Below, one piece after another: positions 10,377 to 20,078 of a stretch of DNA of 64,000 nucleotides. The number at the start of each line of letters is the position of its first letter. Position 1 is the stretch's first letter. The stretch spans positions 38,157,488-38,221,487 of the forward strand of contig CM073897.1 in assembly GCA_037176705.1 (NCBI GenBank). Reading direction: 5' to 3'. The notes beneath the pieces are model-generated. The model made no database searches. It saw only the letters and a list, made by a program, of their open reading frames with translations, and was not told the DNA's origin. The position numbers and the translations under genes are program-made. This stretch comes from Molossus alvarezi (Eukaryota; Chordata; Mammalia; Chiroptera; Molossidae).

Positions 10377-10630
10377 TTAGGAACCCCCCCCCACAGTGAT
10401 ATACTACAACACAGCCACTGAAATGGTAAGTATTAATAAAGAAAAAAGGAAAAGGATGTGAAGCAACAGCACTCATGCATTGCTGATGAGAACATAAAGT
10501 GGTTCAACCAACGGGGAAAACTCTTCTAAGTATTAGCTATGGAAGGAAATTACATATACACATCAATTCTGCTCCCAGGAATATGCCCAGTAGAAATGTA
10601 TCCACATGTGCATCAAGAGACATACACAAG

Positions 10631-10884
10631 CCCTGGCCGGTTTGGCTCAGCGGTTAGAGCGTCGGCCTGCGGTCCTGAGAGACCCAGGTTCGGTTACCGC
10701 TAAGGGCACGTACTTCGGTTGCAGTTTGTCCCCGGCCCTGGTTGGTCGTGCGGGTGGCAACCACTCGATGTGTCCCTTTCACATCGATGTTTCCCTCTCT
10801 CTCTCTGTTCCTCTCTCTCCCCCCAACTCTACCTGAACAAAAAATGGAAAAATGTCCTCGGGTGAGGATAAAAAATAAAAAAAA
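10631..10884 (+). mobile_element. VES SINE, type A (young)
   Basis: Near-consensus with retained CpGs. The perfect 16-bp TSD AAGAGACATACACAAG is at 10615-10630 and 10885-10900. It lies inside the old L1. Confidence 0.95.
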
Positions 10885-11289
10885 AAGAGACATACACAAG
10901 CGTGTTCTTATATATGTCTTGTGTATAAAAATTCAAGTTGGTGATTATCTTTTGATGGGAGGGAGGGTGCACAAGGGACTTTGGGGATGCCAGCAGTGTT
11001 CTATTTCTTGATATTGGTGATGGTTACATGGGTGATTGCTTTATGGTCATTCCTTGAGTTCTACATTTTATTTTGTGAACTTTTCTGTACATGCATTATT
11101 TTTCACAGTTTGAAAAATATTTGTAAAAAACCCCTCTCTCTGGAGACAAAGCAAATGTGGCAAAATGTCAACAATTGGTGCAACTAGGTGAAGGGTATAT
11201 GGGTATCGTACTATTCTTTCAACTTTTCTGTAAGTTTGAACATTTTTTAAAAGTTGGGGTAAAAACTCACTTTTGATCTGCCTTCCCAG

Positions 11290-11620
11290 GTGGCCACTTT
11301 ATCCCCTTACCTCATGGCAAAACTTGAAAGTGTCTATATTCCGAGTCTCCAGTTCCCTTCTTCCAACTATCTCCTGACATATTCCTACAAGGGTTTTTCT
11401 GCCCTGATAGCAGTGAAATTGTTCTTTTCAAGGTCACCAATGATTTCCACATTACAAAATCCAATGATCGTGTCTCAGTCCTCATCTTTATTTAATATCT
11501 GTAGCATTTTACACTGTTGAGCTATCTCCTCCCTAAAATATTTTCTAGCTTCCAGGACACTTGCCTAATTTTTCTCTTACTATTCCAAATGCTTCTTGCC
11601 ATTCTCCTTTCCTGGTGCTC
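11290..11620 (+). repeat. Ancient CR1/L2-clade reverse-transcriptase remnant
   Basis: AAGGTCACCAATGATTTCC followed by CAGTCCTCATCTTTATTT...CATTTTACACTGTTGA matches the DNA behind the CR1/L2-clade RT motif (LSAAFDTVDH-like). The frame is broken. It probably belongs with the L2 tail downstream. Confidence 0.5.
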
Positions 11621-11975
11621 TTAACTTCCCTGACCTCTAAGTATTGGAGTGGCCCAGGGCGAGCCCTGGAAAGCACATTGTCACTTCAAATCTTTACTTA
11701 AATGTAGTTTTTTCAGTGAGGCCGTACCTGGCCACTGGTATCTAAAATTGTAACCCAACACTTCTTAACTCCTTTTCTTAGTTTGTTAAAATATTCTCCT
11801 TAGCATTATCTTAAAATGCTATTTTACTTATTTTGTTTACTGCCTGTCTTCCCGGCTAGAATGTAACTTCCAAAGGTTACATCCAGTGTTACTGCTACAT
11901 GCCCAGAACCTAGAACAGTGCCCAGCATACACTGGGCACTCAATCAGTGCTTGTTGAATACTTAATGAATTGCAG
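11620..11975 (+). repeat. L2 3' end
   Basis: L2 sense features are present: GTGAGGCCGTACCTGGCCAC, TTACTGCCTGTCTTCCC, AGAACAGTGCCCAGCATACA, CTCAATCAGTGCTTGTTGAA. Confidence 0.75.
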
Positions 11976-12274
11976 TTAAAGTAAAATTCATAGTCCAAGC
12001 TTACAAAACCCTGCTTAACTTGTCTTCTGCCAGCCTCTCCACTCCCATTTCATACACCTTTAATTTCTATAAACCTACCAAGCCCCCCTCCTCCATTCAG
12101 AGGGCTTTGCACTTACTCTTCCCTCTGCTGAGATTTTTCCTGGCTCTTCACATAATTGGCACCTCAGGGCTCAATTTAAATATTCCCTCAGAAAGGCCCA
12201 CTCTGACCACTGTTTGCCTCCCATCCTACCCAATTACTCTTTCATACATTTCCTTGTTTCATTCTCTCCTTTTT

Positions 12275-12340
12275 TTTTTTATCCTCACCTAAGGACATTT
12301 TTCCCTTTTTTGTTCAGATAGAGTGGGAGGGAGGGGGGGG

Positions 12341-12433
<93 letters not shown>

Positions 12434-12604
12434 TCGACATGAAAGGGACACATTGAGTGACTGCCACCCACATGACCCAACTAGGGAACTAGACTAGGGC
12501 CGGGGACAAACTGCAACCGAGGTACGCGCCCCTAATGGGAACCAAACCCAGATCTCTCTGGACTGCAGGCCGACGCTCTAACGGCTGAGCCAAACTGGCC
12601 AGGG
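12275..12604 (-). mobile_element. VES SINE, type A, with a 90-bp (GA)n expansion
   Basis: Minus-strand VES; the flanks share CTCTCCTTTTTT (from 12264 and 12605). The pyrimidine middle has expanded to (GA)n at about 12340-12429. A small internal duplication (AACTAGGGAACTAGACTAGG) lies before the GGGCCGGGG block. Confidence 0.92.
12340..12429 (+). repeat. (GA)n microsatellite
   Basis: About 90 bp of near-pure GA with one AA interruption. It arose within a VES. Confidence 0.97.
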
Positions 12605-12775
12605 CTCTCCTTTTTTATTTGTTTTTTTTGGTCTATTTACCCTGGTAGGATGTAAACTTCATGAGGATAGGAGTCTAGTCTATTCATATTTCTCATTGCT
12701 ATTTCCCCAAGATCTGGTACATACTGGTGGTCCATAAATGTTTACTAAGTGAACAAATGAATAAACAATTAAGTA

Positions 12776-13330
12776 AATACATGAAAAAACAACTTTCTCA
12801 GTGTTCAGAGCAGCAGTCAAACAGACACAAAGGAGCAATGCCATCACTATCCAGAAGAGGACAAAGGACATTTGTTTTGATGCATCAAGAGCCCAAGAGT
12901 AACATACTCAGCATTCTTACTCAACTTCTTATAAGATTGTTTTTCCTTCTGTGTAGTCTGACCAGTTACTGAGGGATAAAGAGCCAACTTGAAAATAGTC
13001 CACCTGCGCCAAATGGGCTCCTTTTGATGTGCTAGGCGGAGATGACCTGAAATGTTTGGTTATGGACAATTAAGGACGACTGGCCTGTGTAGTCTGCACT
13101 TGAAACAATGATGGCTGTGTGGGAAGAGGAGTGGGAGGGTGGCTTCCTGGTTGGGGGCAAAGTACACTGTGTGTCCCACCCACTTCTTTATTTTATTATT
13201 ATATGTTTGAGAGCAGGTTTTCCAGCAAATTAAGGTCAGATTTAAAGGGAAAATAAAATTACAAAAGAGAAAAAGTAATGCAAATTGGCGTGGAGAAGTT
13301 AGAGGGGCAGAAGGCCGAATTGTTTTCATG
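12776..13330. other. Unique sequence
   Basis: No recognised repeat core. A poly-CpG pattern, splice-site pair or coding signature is not apparent. Confidence 0.35.
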
Positions 13331-13464
13331 AGGAGGGCCAGGTATTTCGCATATATGACACCACTGAATCTTCATAGTAACTCTTCATGGTAAGTATATC
13401 ATTCCCATTTAGGAAGAAATGAAGGTTCAGTGATATGAAAGTTTTTTTCATGTTTACATAGACT

Positions 13465-13680
13465 GGCCCAGCAGGTGTGGCTCAGTGGATTGAGCAACAT
13501 CCCATGGACTGAGGGATTCTGCTTCGATTCCTGGGTCAGGGCACATGCCTGGGTTTCGGGCTTGATCCCCAATATGAGGTCAGCAGGAGGCAGCCAATCT
13601 ACGTTTCTCTCTCACATTGATGTTTCTCTCTCTCCCTTCCTCTCTCTCTAAAAAAAATCAATAAAAAAACAAACAAAATA
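13465..13680 (+). mobile_element. VES-related SINE, type B
   Basis: GGCCCAGCAGGTGTGGCTCAG-like head, GCAGGAGGCAGCCAATC core, AATCAATAAAAAAACAAAC tail. Confidence 0.88.
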
Positions 13681-13686
13681 CATTTA

Positions 13687-13816
13687 GCCCTGGCCGGTTT
13701 GGCTCAGCAGTTGGAGTGTCAGCCAGCAGATCAGAGAATCCTGGGTTCGGTTCCCACTAGGGGCACGTACCAAAAAAAATAATAAAAATAAAAATAAATA
13801 AATAAATAAATAAAAA
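13687..13816 (+). mobile_element. Short VES-head-only SINE
   Basis: The canonical VES head (GCCCTGGCCGGTTTGGCTC...) runs only to CACTAGGGGCACGTACC (about 13772) and goes straight into an A-rich (AAAT)n tail. The usual 150-bp VES body is absent. Two other copies (18667-18763 and 23138-23234) stop at the same place. Confidence 0.85.
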
Positions 13817-13880
13817 CAATTTTACACAGATTGAAACCTCAATCCCTCTGATGCCAAAGCTCATACTTTCTCCACCATAC

Positions 13881-14195
13881 CTGTAGTCTGCCCCATCTTC
13901 CTCCAAATGAACAGTCTTGGACCTTCAAGGCTGTGACACCTGAGATGATCACCAGAGAGTTGCCTGTACAATGCTCCTTATGATGTATTTCTCTCCAATC
14001 TCAGTGACTGGAATAGTGCGTGCTGTATAGCTGGCTCTTCAGGAAAGGTCTACTGAATAAGAAATAAAAGAGAACAGAGGAGATATCTTAAACAATATAG
14101 CTTCTCTTGTGAATCACATGCTGAAAATCAAAAACACTTACCTCCTGAGTGTCTTCCTCCCCACTGTAGTCCTCCAGGGATAAGGCTGTAGTCAG
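13881..14195. other. Unique sequence
   Basis: Nothing recognised. It ends in the target site of the HAL1 insertion. Confidence 0.35.
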
Positions 14196-14587
14196 TCTGA
14201 TGTTGAGCTTTTTATTTTCTTCCTTTCTTTTTTAAAATCTTTATTGTTGAATGTATTACAGATGTTCCTCATTTTTCTCCCATTGACCTCCTCTCCCCAC
14301 TCCCACCCCCACCCCCCGCCTTTTCCCACACTATTGTCTGTGTCCATTGGTTATGCATATAAGTTCTTCGGTTTATTTCTTCCCACCCCCCAACCCCTTT
14401 CCCTTTGAGGTTTGAGGTTTGTCAGTCTAGAAATGAATTTGTACTTCTTAATTTCCTCACCTTTTCCACCCATTCTCCCAAGCTCCCTCCCATCTGGCAA
14501 CCAACAAAATGCTCTCTGTATCTATGAGAATGTTTCTGCTCTGCCTGTTCATTTTGTTTGTAGATTCCATTGTCGATAGATATCTAT

Positions 14588-15508
14588 TCATTGCCATTTG
14601 GTTTGTTCATACATTTTATCTTTTTCTTCAAAAAGACCCTTCAACATTTCATATAATAACGGTTTGGTGGCGATGAACTCCTTTAACTTTTTCTTGTCTG
14701 GGAAACTCTTTATATGGCCATCGATTCTAAATGACAGCTTTGCAGGATAGAGTAATCTTGGTTGTAGGTTCTTGCTTTTCATCACTCTGAATATTTCTTG
14801 CCACTCCCTTCTGGCCTGCAAAGTTTCTTTTGAGAAATCAGCTGACAGCCTTATGGGAACCCCCTTGTAGGTAACTAACTGCTTTTCTCTTGCTGCTTTT
14901 AAGATTCTCTCTTTGTCTTGAACCTTTTGCATTTTGATGATGATGTGTCTTGATGTGGGCCACTTGGGGTTCATCTTGTTTGGGACTCTCTGTGCTTCCT
15001 GGACTTGTAAGTCTGTTTCCTTCACCAAGTTAGGGAATTTTTCTGCCATTATTGTTTCAAACAGGTTTTCGATTTCTTGTTCTCTCTCTTCTCCTTCTGG
15101 CACCCCCAAGATGTGAATGTTGGCATGCTTGAAGTTGTCCCAGAGGCTCCTTACACTATCCTCATTTTTTTGGATTCATTTTTCTTTTTGCTGTTCTGAT
15201 TGGGTGTTTTTTGCTTCCTAATATTCCAAATCGATGGTTTGCTTCTTGGCTTTACCTACTCTACTATTGAATCTGTGTAAATTATTCTTTATTTCAGTTA
15301 ATGCCTCCTTCATTTCTGACTGTGCATCCATCATTTCTGACTGGTCCTCTTTTATGCTCTTGAGGCCCTCACTACATTCATTGAGCATCCATATAAGCAG
15401 TATTTTGAACTCAGCATCTGTTAGGTTGCTTATCTCCATTTCGCTTAGTTCTTTCCCTGGGGTTTTGTTCTGTTCTTTCATTTGGGACCTGTTTCTTTGT
15501 CTCCTCAT
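14588..15508 (-). pseudogene. HAL1 ORF1 (L1 ORF1p-like RNA chaperone), two nonsense codons
   Basis: One continuous frame of 306 codons, 15508 down to 14588, is broken only by TAG (15218-15220) and TGA (15176-15178). No frameshift is seen. The N-terminal third is a charged heptad-rich coiled coil (e.g. EMMDAQSEMKEALTEI). The middle carries the RRM-like core of L1 ORF1p (HIIIKMQKVQDKERIL). The C-terminal domain has the conserved RLLYPAKLSFRI-type segment. L1 ORF1p trimerises and binds RNA as part of the retrotransposition particle. The TGA is what CpG decay of a CGA arginine codon would give, and the TAG fits a C-to-T change of CAG. As it stands the protein would stop after 96 residues. The start at 15508 is the first ATG of the frame with coiled-coil-like sequence after it. 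Confidence 0.85.
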
Positions 15509-16339
15509 TTTGGCTGCCTCCCTGTGTTTGTTTCTGTGTATTACTTAACGAGATGTATGGGGCTATCTGAGACCAGATGCTGCTTGTTTGAAATAATTTA
15601 GGAAAACCTGAAGCAAGATCCAAGATAGGCCAATCCTATGGTTAAGCAAATGGCAACAGCTTGGGTGGGCCTGAAAGTGGGGTGGGGCAGGGCCTCAGGG
15701 AGTCACCAGGGCGGGGCTACCAATGTGAGCCAGGTTGCTGGAGTCCCAGGTATGGTGACTGTCTGCCGCCCCAGGGAAGGGCTCACCAAAGGAACAAAGG
15801 CCTCTGACAGCAGGTTTGTCCTGGAGAAAGCCCCCTCTCAAGCCCTTGCTCCAGTATCAAACAGCTCGGTTCTTCCCTGTATGTCTCCAATATCCCTCGA
15901 GCTGCCTCCCCTCCAAGCTTAGAGGGAGTGAGTCCGACAAGTCCATGCGTGGGCCCTTTAAGAGGAGCTGCCTGGAGCTCCAGCCGCATCAGCTTCCCTG
16001 AGCCTCAGTTCCCGCTGGTTTTTCCAGCCAGAAGTTATGGGGATTTCTCTTCCTGGCACTGGAACCCTGAGGGGGCATCTGGTGTGGGACGAGGACCCCT
16101 CAGTCCTCAGGGAGGACCTTCTCAGCCGAGGTGTCCTCCTGATTTTTATCCGCCACACGTGGGTGTGGGACCAGCCTGTCCGCCTCCGCCCCTCCTACCA
16201 GTCTCTATGTGGCTGCTGCTTTAATTCCGTAGTTGTAGGACTTCCATTCAGCTCAATTTCAGGCATTTTTGAATGATGGTTGTTCTGTAGTTCAGTTGTA
16301 ACTTTGATGTGGTTGTGGGAGGACACGATACCGCGTTCA

Positions 16340-16367
16340 CCTACGCCGCCATCTTGACCGGAAGTCC
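16340..16367 (-). promoter_or_regulatory. HAL1 5' end with YY1 and ETS motifs
   Basis: The minus strand starts CTTCCGGTCAAGATGGCGGC. AAGATGGCGGC is the YY1 motif that sits at the 5' end of many mammalian L1s and positions their start site. CTTCCGG is an ETS-type core. Confidence 0.6.
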
Positions 16368-16439
16368 TCTGATGTTGAGCTTTTTCTGGCCTGACCCGGG
16401 CAATGCTCTGGTTGAAAAGCCTGCAGGATTATCTTTTTG

Positions 16440-16545
16440 TGGTGTAGTAGTTACCAATAACAGTAGTTAGCATATATTGAGCAAATACTCTGTATTAGGC
16501 ACTGTGCTAGCCCTTTTCGTGTTTTGCTTGATTTAATCTTCAAAA
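16440..16545 (-). repeat. MIR
   Basis: TATTGAGCAAATACTCTG, TTAGGCACTGTGCTAG and TTGATTTAATCTTCA read as antisense MIR. Confidence 0.65.
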
Positions 16546-16666
16546 GAGAGTTCAGGGAAAGGAGATTTTGGCTTGTCTACAAAAATCAGCTGCCAATTTG
16601 TGAGGCAAATACTGTAAAGTTCCTTCTTTTCTCTCTTCTTTCTTCTCTCCATCCCTTCTCTCTCTC

Positions 16667-16739
16667 TTTTTTTTATCCTCACCTGAGGACATTTTTCCAT
16701 TTTTTGTTCAGATAGAGTGGGAGGGAGGAGAGGAACACA

Positions 16740-16793
<54 letters not shown>

Positions 16794-16920
16794 TCGACAT
16801 GACGACATGAAAGGGACACATCGAGTGGCCACCTCCCACACAATCCCAACCAGGGCCAAGGACAAACTGCAACAGAGGTACGTGCCCTTAACAGGATCTT
16901 AACCCGGATCTCTCTGGAAT
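16667..16920 (-). mobile_element. VES SINE, type A, lacking most of its tRNA head
   Basis: The tail ATCCTCACCTGAGGACA and the body are present. The plus-strand right end stops near GATCTCTCTGGAATGCATTC, so the head is truncated. An (AC)n tract joins a (GA)n tract at about 16735-16788, and GACAT(GAC) is locally duplicated at 16796-16808. Confidence 0.9.
16735..16788 (+). repeat. (AC)n-(AG)n compound microsatellite
   Basis: AC repeat followed directly by AG repeat, within a VES. Confidence 0.95.
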
Positions 16921-17364
16921 GCATTCTGTTCAGTGTCAAAGCCCTGGGTTTTAGTGCTGGCTCCTGACTGACTGTGGGTCTTTGGTTGCTGTTAATCTGG
17001 AGGAGACTCACCTTTCTCAAATAAATGGGAATAATACAAATCCTTTCCCGACGGGCTTGTACTAAGGGTCAAATGAAGGCATGTGATTTGAATAGAGTGA
17101 ATCTGTCTATAAATGCTGAGTATTGTCCTTCTGTTTGGAGATAAGCTGGGTTTCTCCAGAATTCCCAAAGATCAGGGTCTACTATGCAGCCCCAATAAAA
17201 TGCACCTTGCAAAAGAGCTGAGCTTGGGTTCAGGATTGCATACAACAATGCGAGGAAGGTTTCTGAGGTGCTGGGACTTGGGAATCCAGGTAGAATACTA
17301 TATCCAGAGCAGTGAGGAGCAGGGTGAAGGAGACAGTCTGAACATGGTATATTTCTTCACTTGT
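16921..17364. other. Unique or ancient sequence
   Basis: 16930-17010 (CCTGGGTTTTAGTGCTGGCTCC ... GTGGGTC) resembles a plus-strand MIR 5' half and 17020-17060 a MIR middle. 17100-17364 is unrecognised. Confidence 0.4.
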
Positions 17365-17457
17365 TTATGTCTTCTTTGATGTCTCTGAACAAAGTTTTAG
17401 TCTTCTCCTTAGAGATAGCCTCATCTTCTGTTACATTATTCCTAGGTACTTGATTTT

Positions 17458-17727
17458 ATTTTATTTATTTATTTTTGGTTAATCCTCACCTGAGGATATT
17501 TTTTCCACTGATTTTTAGACAGTGGAAGGGAGGGAGATGGGGGTGAAGAGGGGGGAGAGAGGAACATCAATATGAGAGAGACACATCGATTGGTTGTTTC
17601 CCACATTACTGCCACCAGGGCCGGGATCAAACACTCAACCCAGATATGTGCCCTTGACCAGGAATCCAAACTGAGGACCTTCAGTGCTCAGGCCGATACT
17701 CTAACCACTGAACAAGAATGGCCAGGG
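17458..17727 (-). mobile_element. VES SINE, type A (older)
   Basis: Minus-strand VES in L1 ORF2. The 14-bp TSD AGGTACTTGATTTT is at 17444-17457 and 17728-17741. Confidence 0.92.
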
Positions 17728-17741
17728 AGGTACTTGATTTT

Positions 17742-17979
17742 TCTTTTTTAAATCCTCACCCGAGGATATTTTTCAATTGATTTTCAGATAGAGTTGAAGA
17801 GAGTGAGGGGGGGAAAGAGAGAGGCTGAGAGAGAAACATCAATGTGAGAGAGATGCATCAGTTGGCTGCCTCCCACACATAGAAAGGCAATCAAGGTATG
17901 TGACCTTGACCAAAATCAAATTTGAGACTCTTTGCTCCATGGGCCAACACTCTAACCGCTGAACCCAACCGGCCAGGGC
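17742..17979 (-). mobile_element. VES SINE, type A (older), serial insertion
   Basis: It abuts the previous VES. Its TSD GTACTTGAT (17730-17738, 17981-17989) reuses the same target sequence, so three copies of GTACTTGAT now exist. Confidence 0.9.
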
Positions 17980-18007
17980 AGTACTTGATATTTTAAATGC
18001 TAGTATA

Positions 18008-18242
18008 GCCCTGGCCAGTTTGGCTCAGCGGTTAGAGTGTCAACCTGCGGTTCAGAGAGACCCGGGTTCAGTTCCCGCTAAGGGCACGTACCTTGGTTGC
18101 AGTTTGTCTCCAGCCCTGGTTAGGTTGTGCGGGTGGCAGCCACTCGATGTGTCCCTTTCACATCGATGTTTCTCTCTCTTTCCCTCCTACTCTATCTCAA
18201 CAAAAAATGGAAAAATGTCCTCAGGTAAGGATTAAAAAAAAA
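18008..18242 (+). mobile_element. VES SINE, type A
   Basis: Plus-strand near-consensus VES. The 13-bp TSD AAATGCTAGTATA is at 17995-18007 and 18243-18255. Confidence 0.94.
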
Positions 18243-18666
18243 AAATGCTAGTATAAGTTGTCTATATCAAATAATTAAAAAAATTATTTGTGGCTGGTAT
18301 ATAAAAATGCCATTAATTTTTATATAATAGTCTTGTATTTGGTAAACTTTCTAAATTCTTATTAAGTCTAATAATTTATATGAAGTTGTTTTTGGATTTC
18401 CCTTTTTCTTTTCCAATCCTTAATACCTTTTATTTATATATTTTTTCTTGCTTTACTGAGCTGGCTGGGATCTCCAAGACAGTGGTAAATAAAAGAAGTC
18501 TTATTTATTTCAAAGAGAAATTTTCATCTTTTAACCATTTAGTATGATATACTTTTAAAAGTTATCCGTTATCAACTTAAAAAAAGGTTTGCTTCCTCAA
18601 GTATAAGGTTTTTATTAGATATCCTTTATCAGTTTATGAAATTTTATTCACAATTTGCCAAGGGTT

Positions 18667-18763
18667 TTTTTTTTTTTTTTTGTATGTGCCCCTAGCGGGA
18701 ACCAAACCCAGGACTCTCTGGTTCGCAGCCAACGCTCCAACCACTGAGCCAAACTGGCCAGGG
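18667..18763 (-). mobile_element. Short VES-head-only SINE
   Basis: On the minus strand the VES head ends ...CGCTAGGGGCACATAC and goes directly into an A-tail (plus-strand T-run from 18667). The flanks share CAAGGGTTTT (18659 and 18764), so it is a genuine insertion and not a fragment of a longer VES. Confidence 0.85.
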
Positions 18764-18775
18764 CAAGGGTTTTTT

Positions 18776-19039
18776 TTTTTTTTTTTTTTTTTTTTATCCT
18801 CACCCGAGGATATTTTTCCATTTTTTTTTTGGTACAGATAGAGTGGGAGGGAGCGAGAGGAAGGGAGAGAGAGAGAGAAACATCGACGTGAAGGGACACA
18901 TCGAGTGGCTGCCACCCGCACGACCAACCAGGGCCGGGGACAAACTGCAACCGAAGTACGTGCCCTTAGCGGGAACCGAACCCGGGTCTCTCCGGACCGC
19001 AGGCCGACGCTCTAACCGCTGAGCCAAACTGGCCAGGGC
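18776..19039 (-). mobile_element. VES SINE, type A (young)
   Basis: Nearly perfect consensus with intact CpGs (GACCGCAGGCCGACGCTC). It was inserted at the same AAGGTTTT-like site as the short element before it. Confidence 0.94.
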
Positions 19040-19085
19040 AAAGGTTTTGTTTTTATGGGTAGAAGTTGAACTTTATAAAAATGTT

Positions 19086-19223
19086 TTTTGCATCTTTGAA
19101 ATGACTATACATGTATCCCATCAATCAGTTAAGGTACAGATTACATTTTTTATTTTGCATCTTTGAAATGACTATACATGTATCCCATCAATCAGTTAAG
19201 GTACAGATTACATTTTTTATTTT
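19086..19223 (+). repeat. Perfect 67-bp tandem duplication
   Basis: The unit beginning TTTTGCATCTTTGAAATG occurs at 19086-19152 and again at 19153-19219 with no mismatch, plus 4 bases. It lies in L1-derived sequence. Confidence 0.97.
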
Positions 19224-19379
19224 TAGAAACACTAAACCAATATTATATTTCTGATATAAATACTTGGTTATGATATCTATTTTACATTTGGTTCACTGGT
19301 ATTTTACTAAGATTTTTGCATTCATATTCACATGTCAAATCAGCCTATATACCCTATTTACCTTTGCAAAGTGGGTTTT

Positions 19380-19520
19380 CTCAACAATCTCACAAAGTGG
19401 TTTACCATCTATCTCCATTTTACTTGTGACTCCTAAGAAGTTGAATAACTAACCGATGCCACATAGAGCTAGTTGGTGGCTATTCAGGACTGGAAATCAG
19501 GTCTGTCTGAACACGTAGCC
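19380..19520 (-). repeat. MIR
   Basis: ACTCCTAAGAAGTTGAATAACTAACCGATGCCACATAGAGCTAGTTGG resembles antisense MIR core (key parts AAGTTGAATAACT and CACATAGAGCTAG). Confidence 0.6.
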
Positions 19521-20062
19521 TGCTTGTTTCTTCTAAGCAACTGACATTTATCAAGGCCTCGAAACCAATTACCCAACTCCTGAATGTCTTGGAAACATAT
19601 GATTGAGGGGAGGAGCATGATAAGGGCAATAGCAGCAAACAGTCTTGGGAGGCTGTGCTAATATTCTGATTCACTAAAGTCAAGAACAAATAATTCATCT
19701 GTATTTGAGGAGAAAATGTGAAGCCAAGGGCCTAACTAGCTATTCATGTAATTCTAAGAATTTTTACAAATAAACATAAAAGAGAGAGAGGAAAACATAG
19801 CAGTAGTTGCTAGATCAAAATAAGATGAGATCTTTCAGAGACTGAGGGTAATCCAAATTACAGGAATTCTAAATCTCAAATAAAATTATGGCTATAGCTA
19901 AGTACTGTAATGTGTAGAAAATGTGTTAGAGTGAAGGGAACTATTGATTATATACAGGTTAACTTGAGAGAGAAGTCTAAACTACACATTTCAGCTCTTG
20001 GGATTTAAATAAACAAGCAAAAAATTTTCATCAAGGTGGAGGAAGGATTTCCAATGCAGTAT
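19521..20062. other. Unique sequence
   Basis: No repeat recognised. The minus-strand open frame at 19480-19698 shows no domain. Confidence 0.35.
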
Positions 20063-20078
20063 AAAAAAATGTATTCAT

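Larger units (their letters stand above)
8570..11265 (+). mobile_element. Old L1 (L1MC/L1M-type) 3' half, split by six SINEs
   Basis: The remaining pieces (about 8570-8967, 9950-10186, 10377-10615, 10900-11265) join into degenerate L1 ORF2 3' sequence followed by a 3' UTR. Recognisable phrases are ACTCATGCATTGCTGATGAG, ATGCCCAGTAGAAATGTAT, GGTTACATGGGTGATTGC and GGTGAAGGGTATATGGGTAT. No frame is intact. Confidence 0.75.
12000..12775 (+). repeat. Second L2 3' end, split by VES
   Basis: GCACCTCAGGGCTCAATTTA, CTCAGAAAGGCCCACTCTGA, then after the VES AGGATGTAAACTTCATGAGG and CATAAATGTTTACTAAGTGA: a second plus-strand L2 3' end directly after the first. Confidence 0.75.
13335..13880 (-). repeat. 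MIR-like remnant split by two SINEs
   Basis: TGACACCACTGAATCTTCATAG ... AAGAAATGAAGGTTCAG (13360-13430) and AACCTCAATCCCTCTGATGCC (13840-13860) read as one antisense MIR around the SINE pair. Confidence 0.5.
14196..16385 (-). mobile_element. HAL1 (half-LINE) with complete ends and 18-bp TSDs
   Basis: The element body is 14214-16367 (about 2.15 kb), flanked by identical 18-bp direct repeats TCTGATGTTGAGCTTTTT (14196-14213 and 16368-16385). On the minus strand it has a GC-rich 5' UTR beginning CTTCCGGTCAAGATGGCGGC, an L1-type ORF1, and then directly an L1-like 3' end. The 3' end has GGTTGCCAGATGGGAGGG, a G-rich block, ACATCTGTAATACATTC, AATAAAGATT and an A-rich tail. ORF2 (about 3.8 kb in L1) is absent. 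That is the defining layout of the HAL1 family, which relies on L1 machinery supplied in trans. The perfect TSDs and few ORF1 lesions imply a young insertion. Confidence 0.88.
17365..19300 (-). mobile_element. Old L1 ORF2 segment, split by five SINEs
   Basis: Remaining pieces (17365-17457, 17981-18007, 18243-18658, 19040-19300) read as antisense L1 ORF2: TTTGATGTCTCTGAACAAAG, TTATTCCTAGGTACTTGATT, CTTTTCCAATCCTTAATACC, AATAAAAGAAGTCTTATTTA. The frames are broken. Confidence 0.7.

Noticed and set aside
13780..13816. Stand-alone (AAAT)n microsatellite
   Set aside because: It is the A-rich tail of the short VES-head element.
15638..16276. Several GC-rich open frames on both strands
   Set aside because: They lie in the HAL1 5' UTR and show no domain. 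The openness comes from base composition.
18776..19039. tRNA genes
   Set aside because: The heads of VES elements resemble a tRNA (A and B boxes), but each continues into the SINE body and A-tail and lacks a proper acceptor stem and anticodon arm. No standalone tRNA gene was seen.
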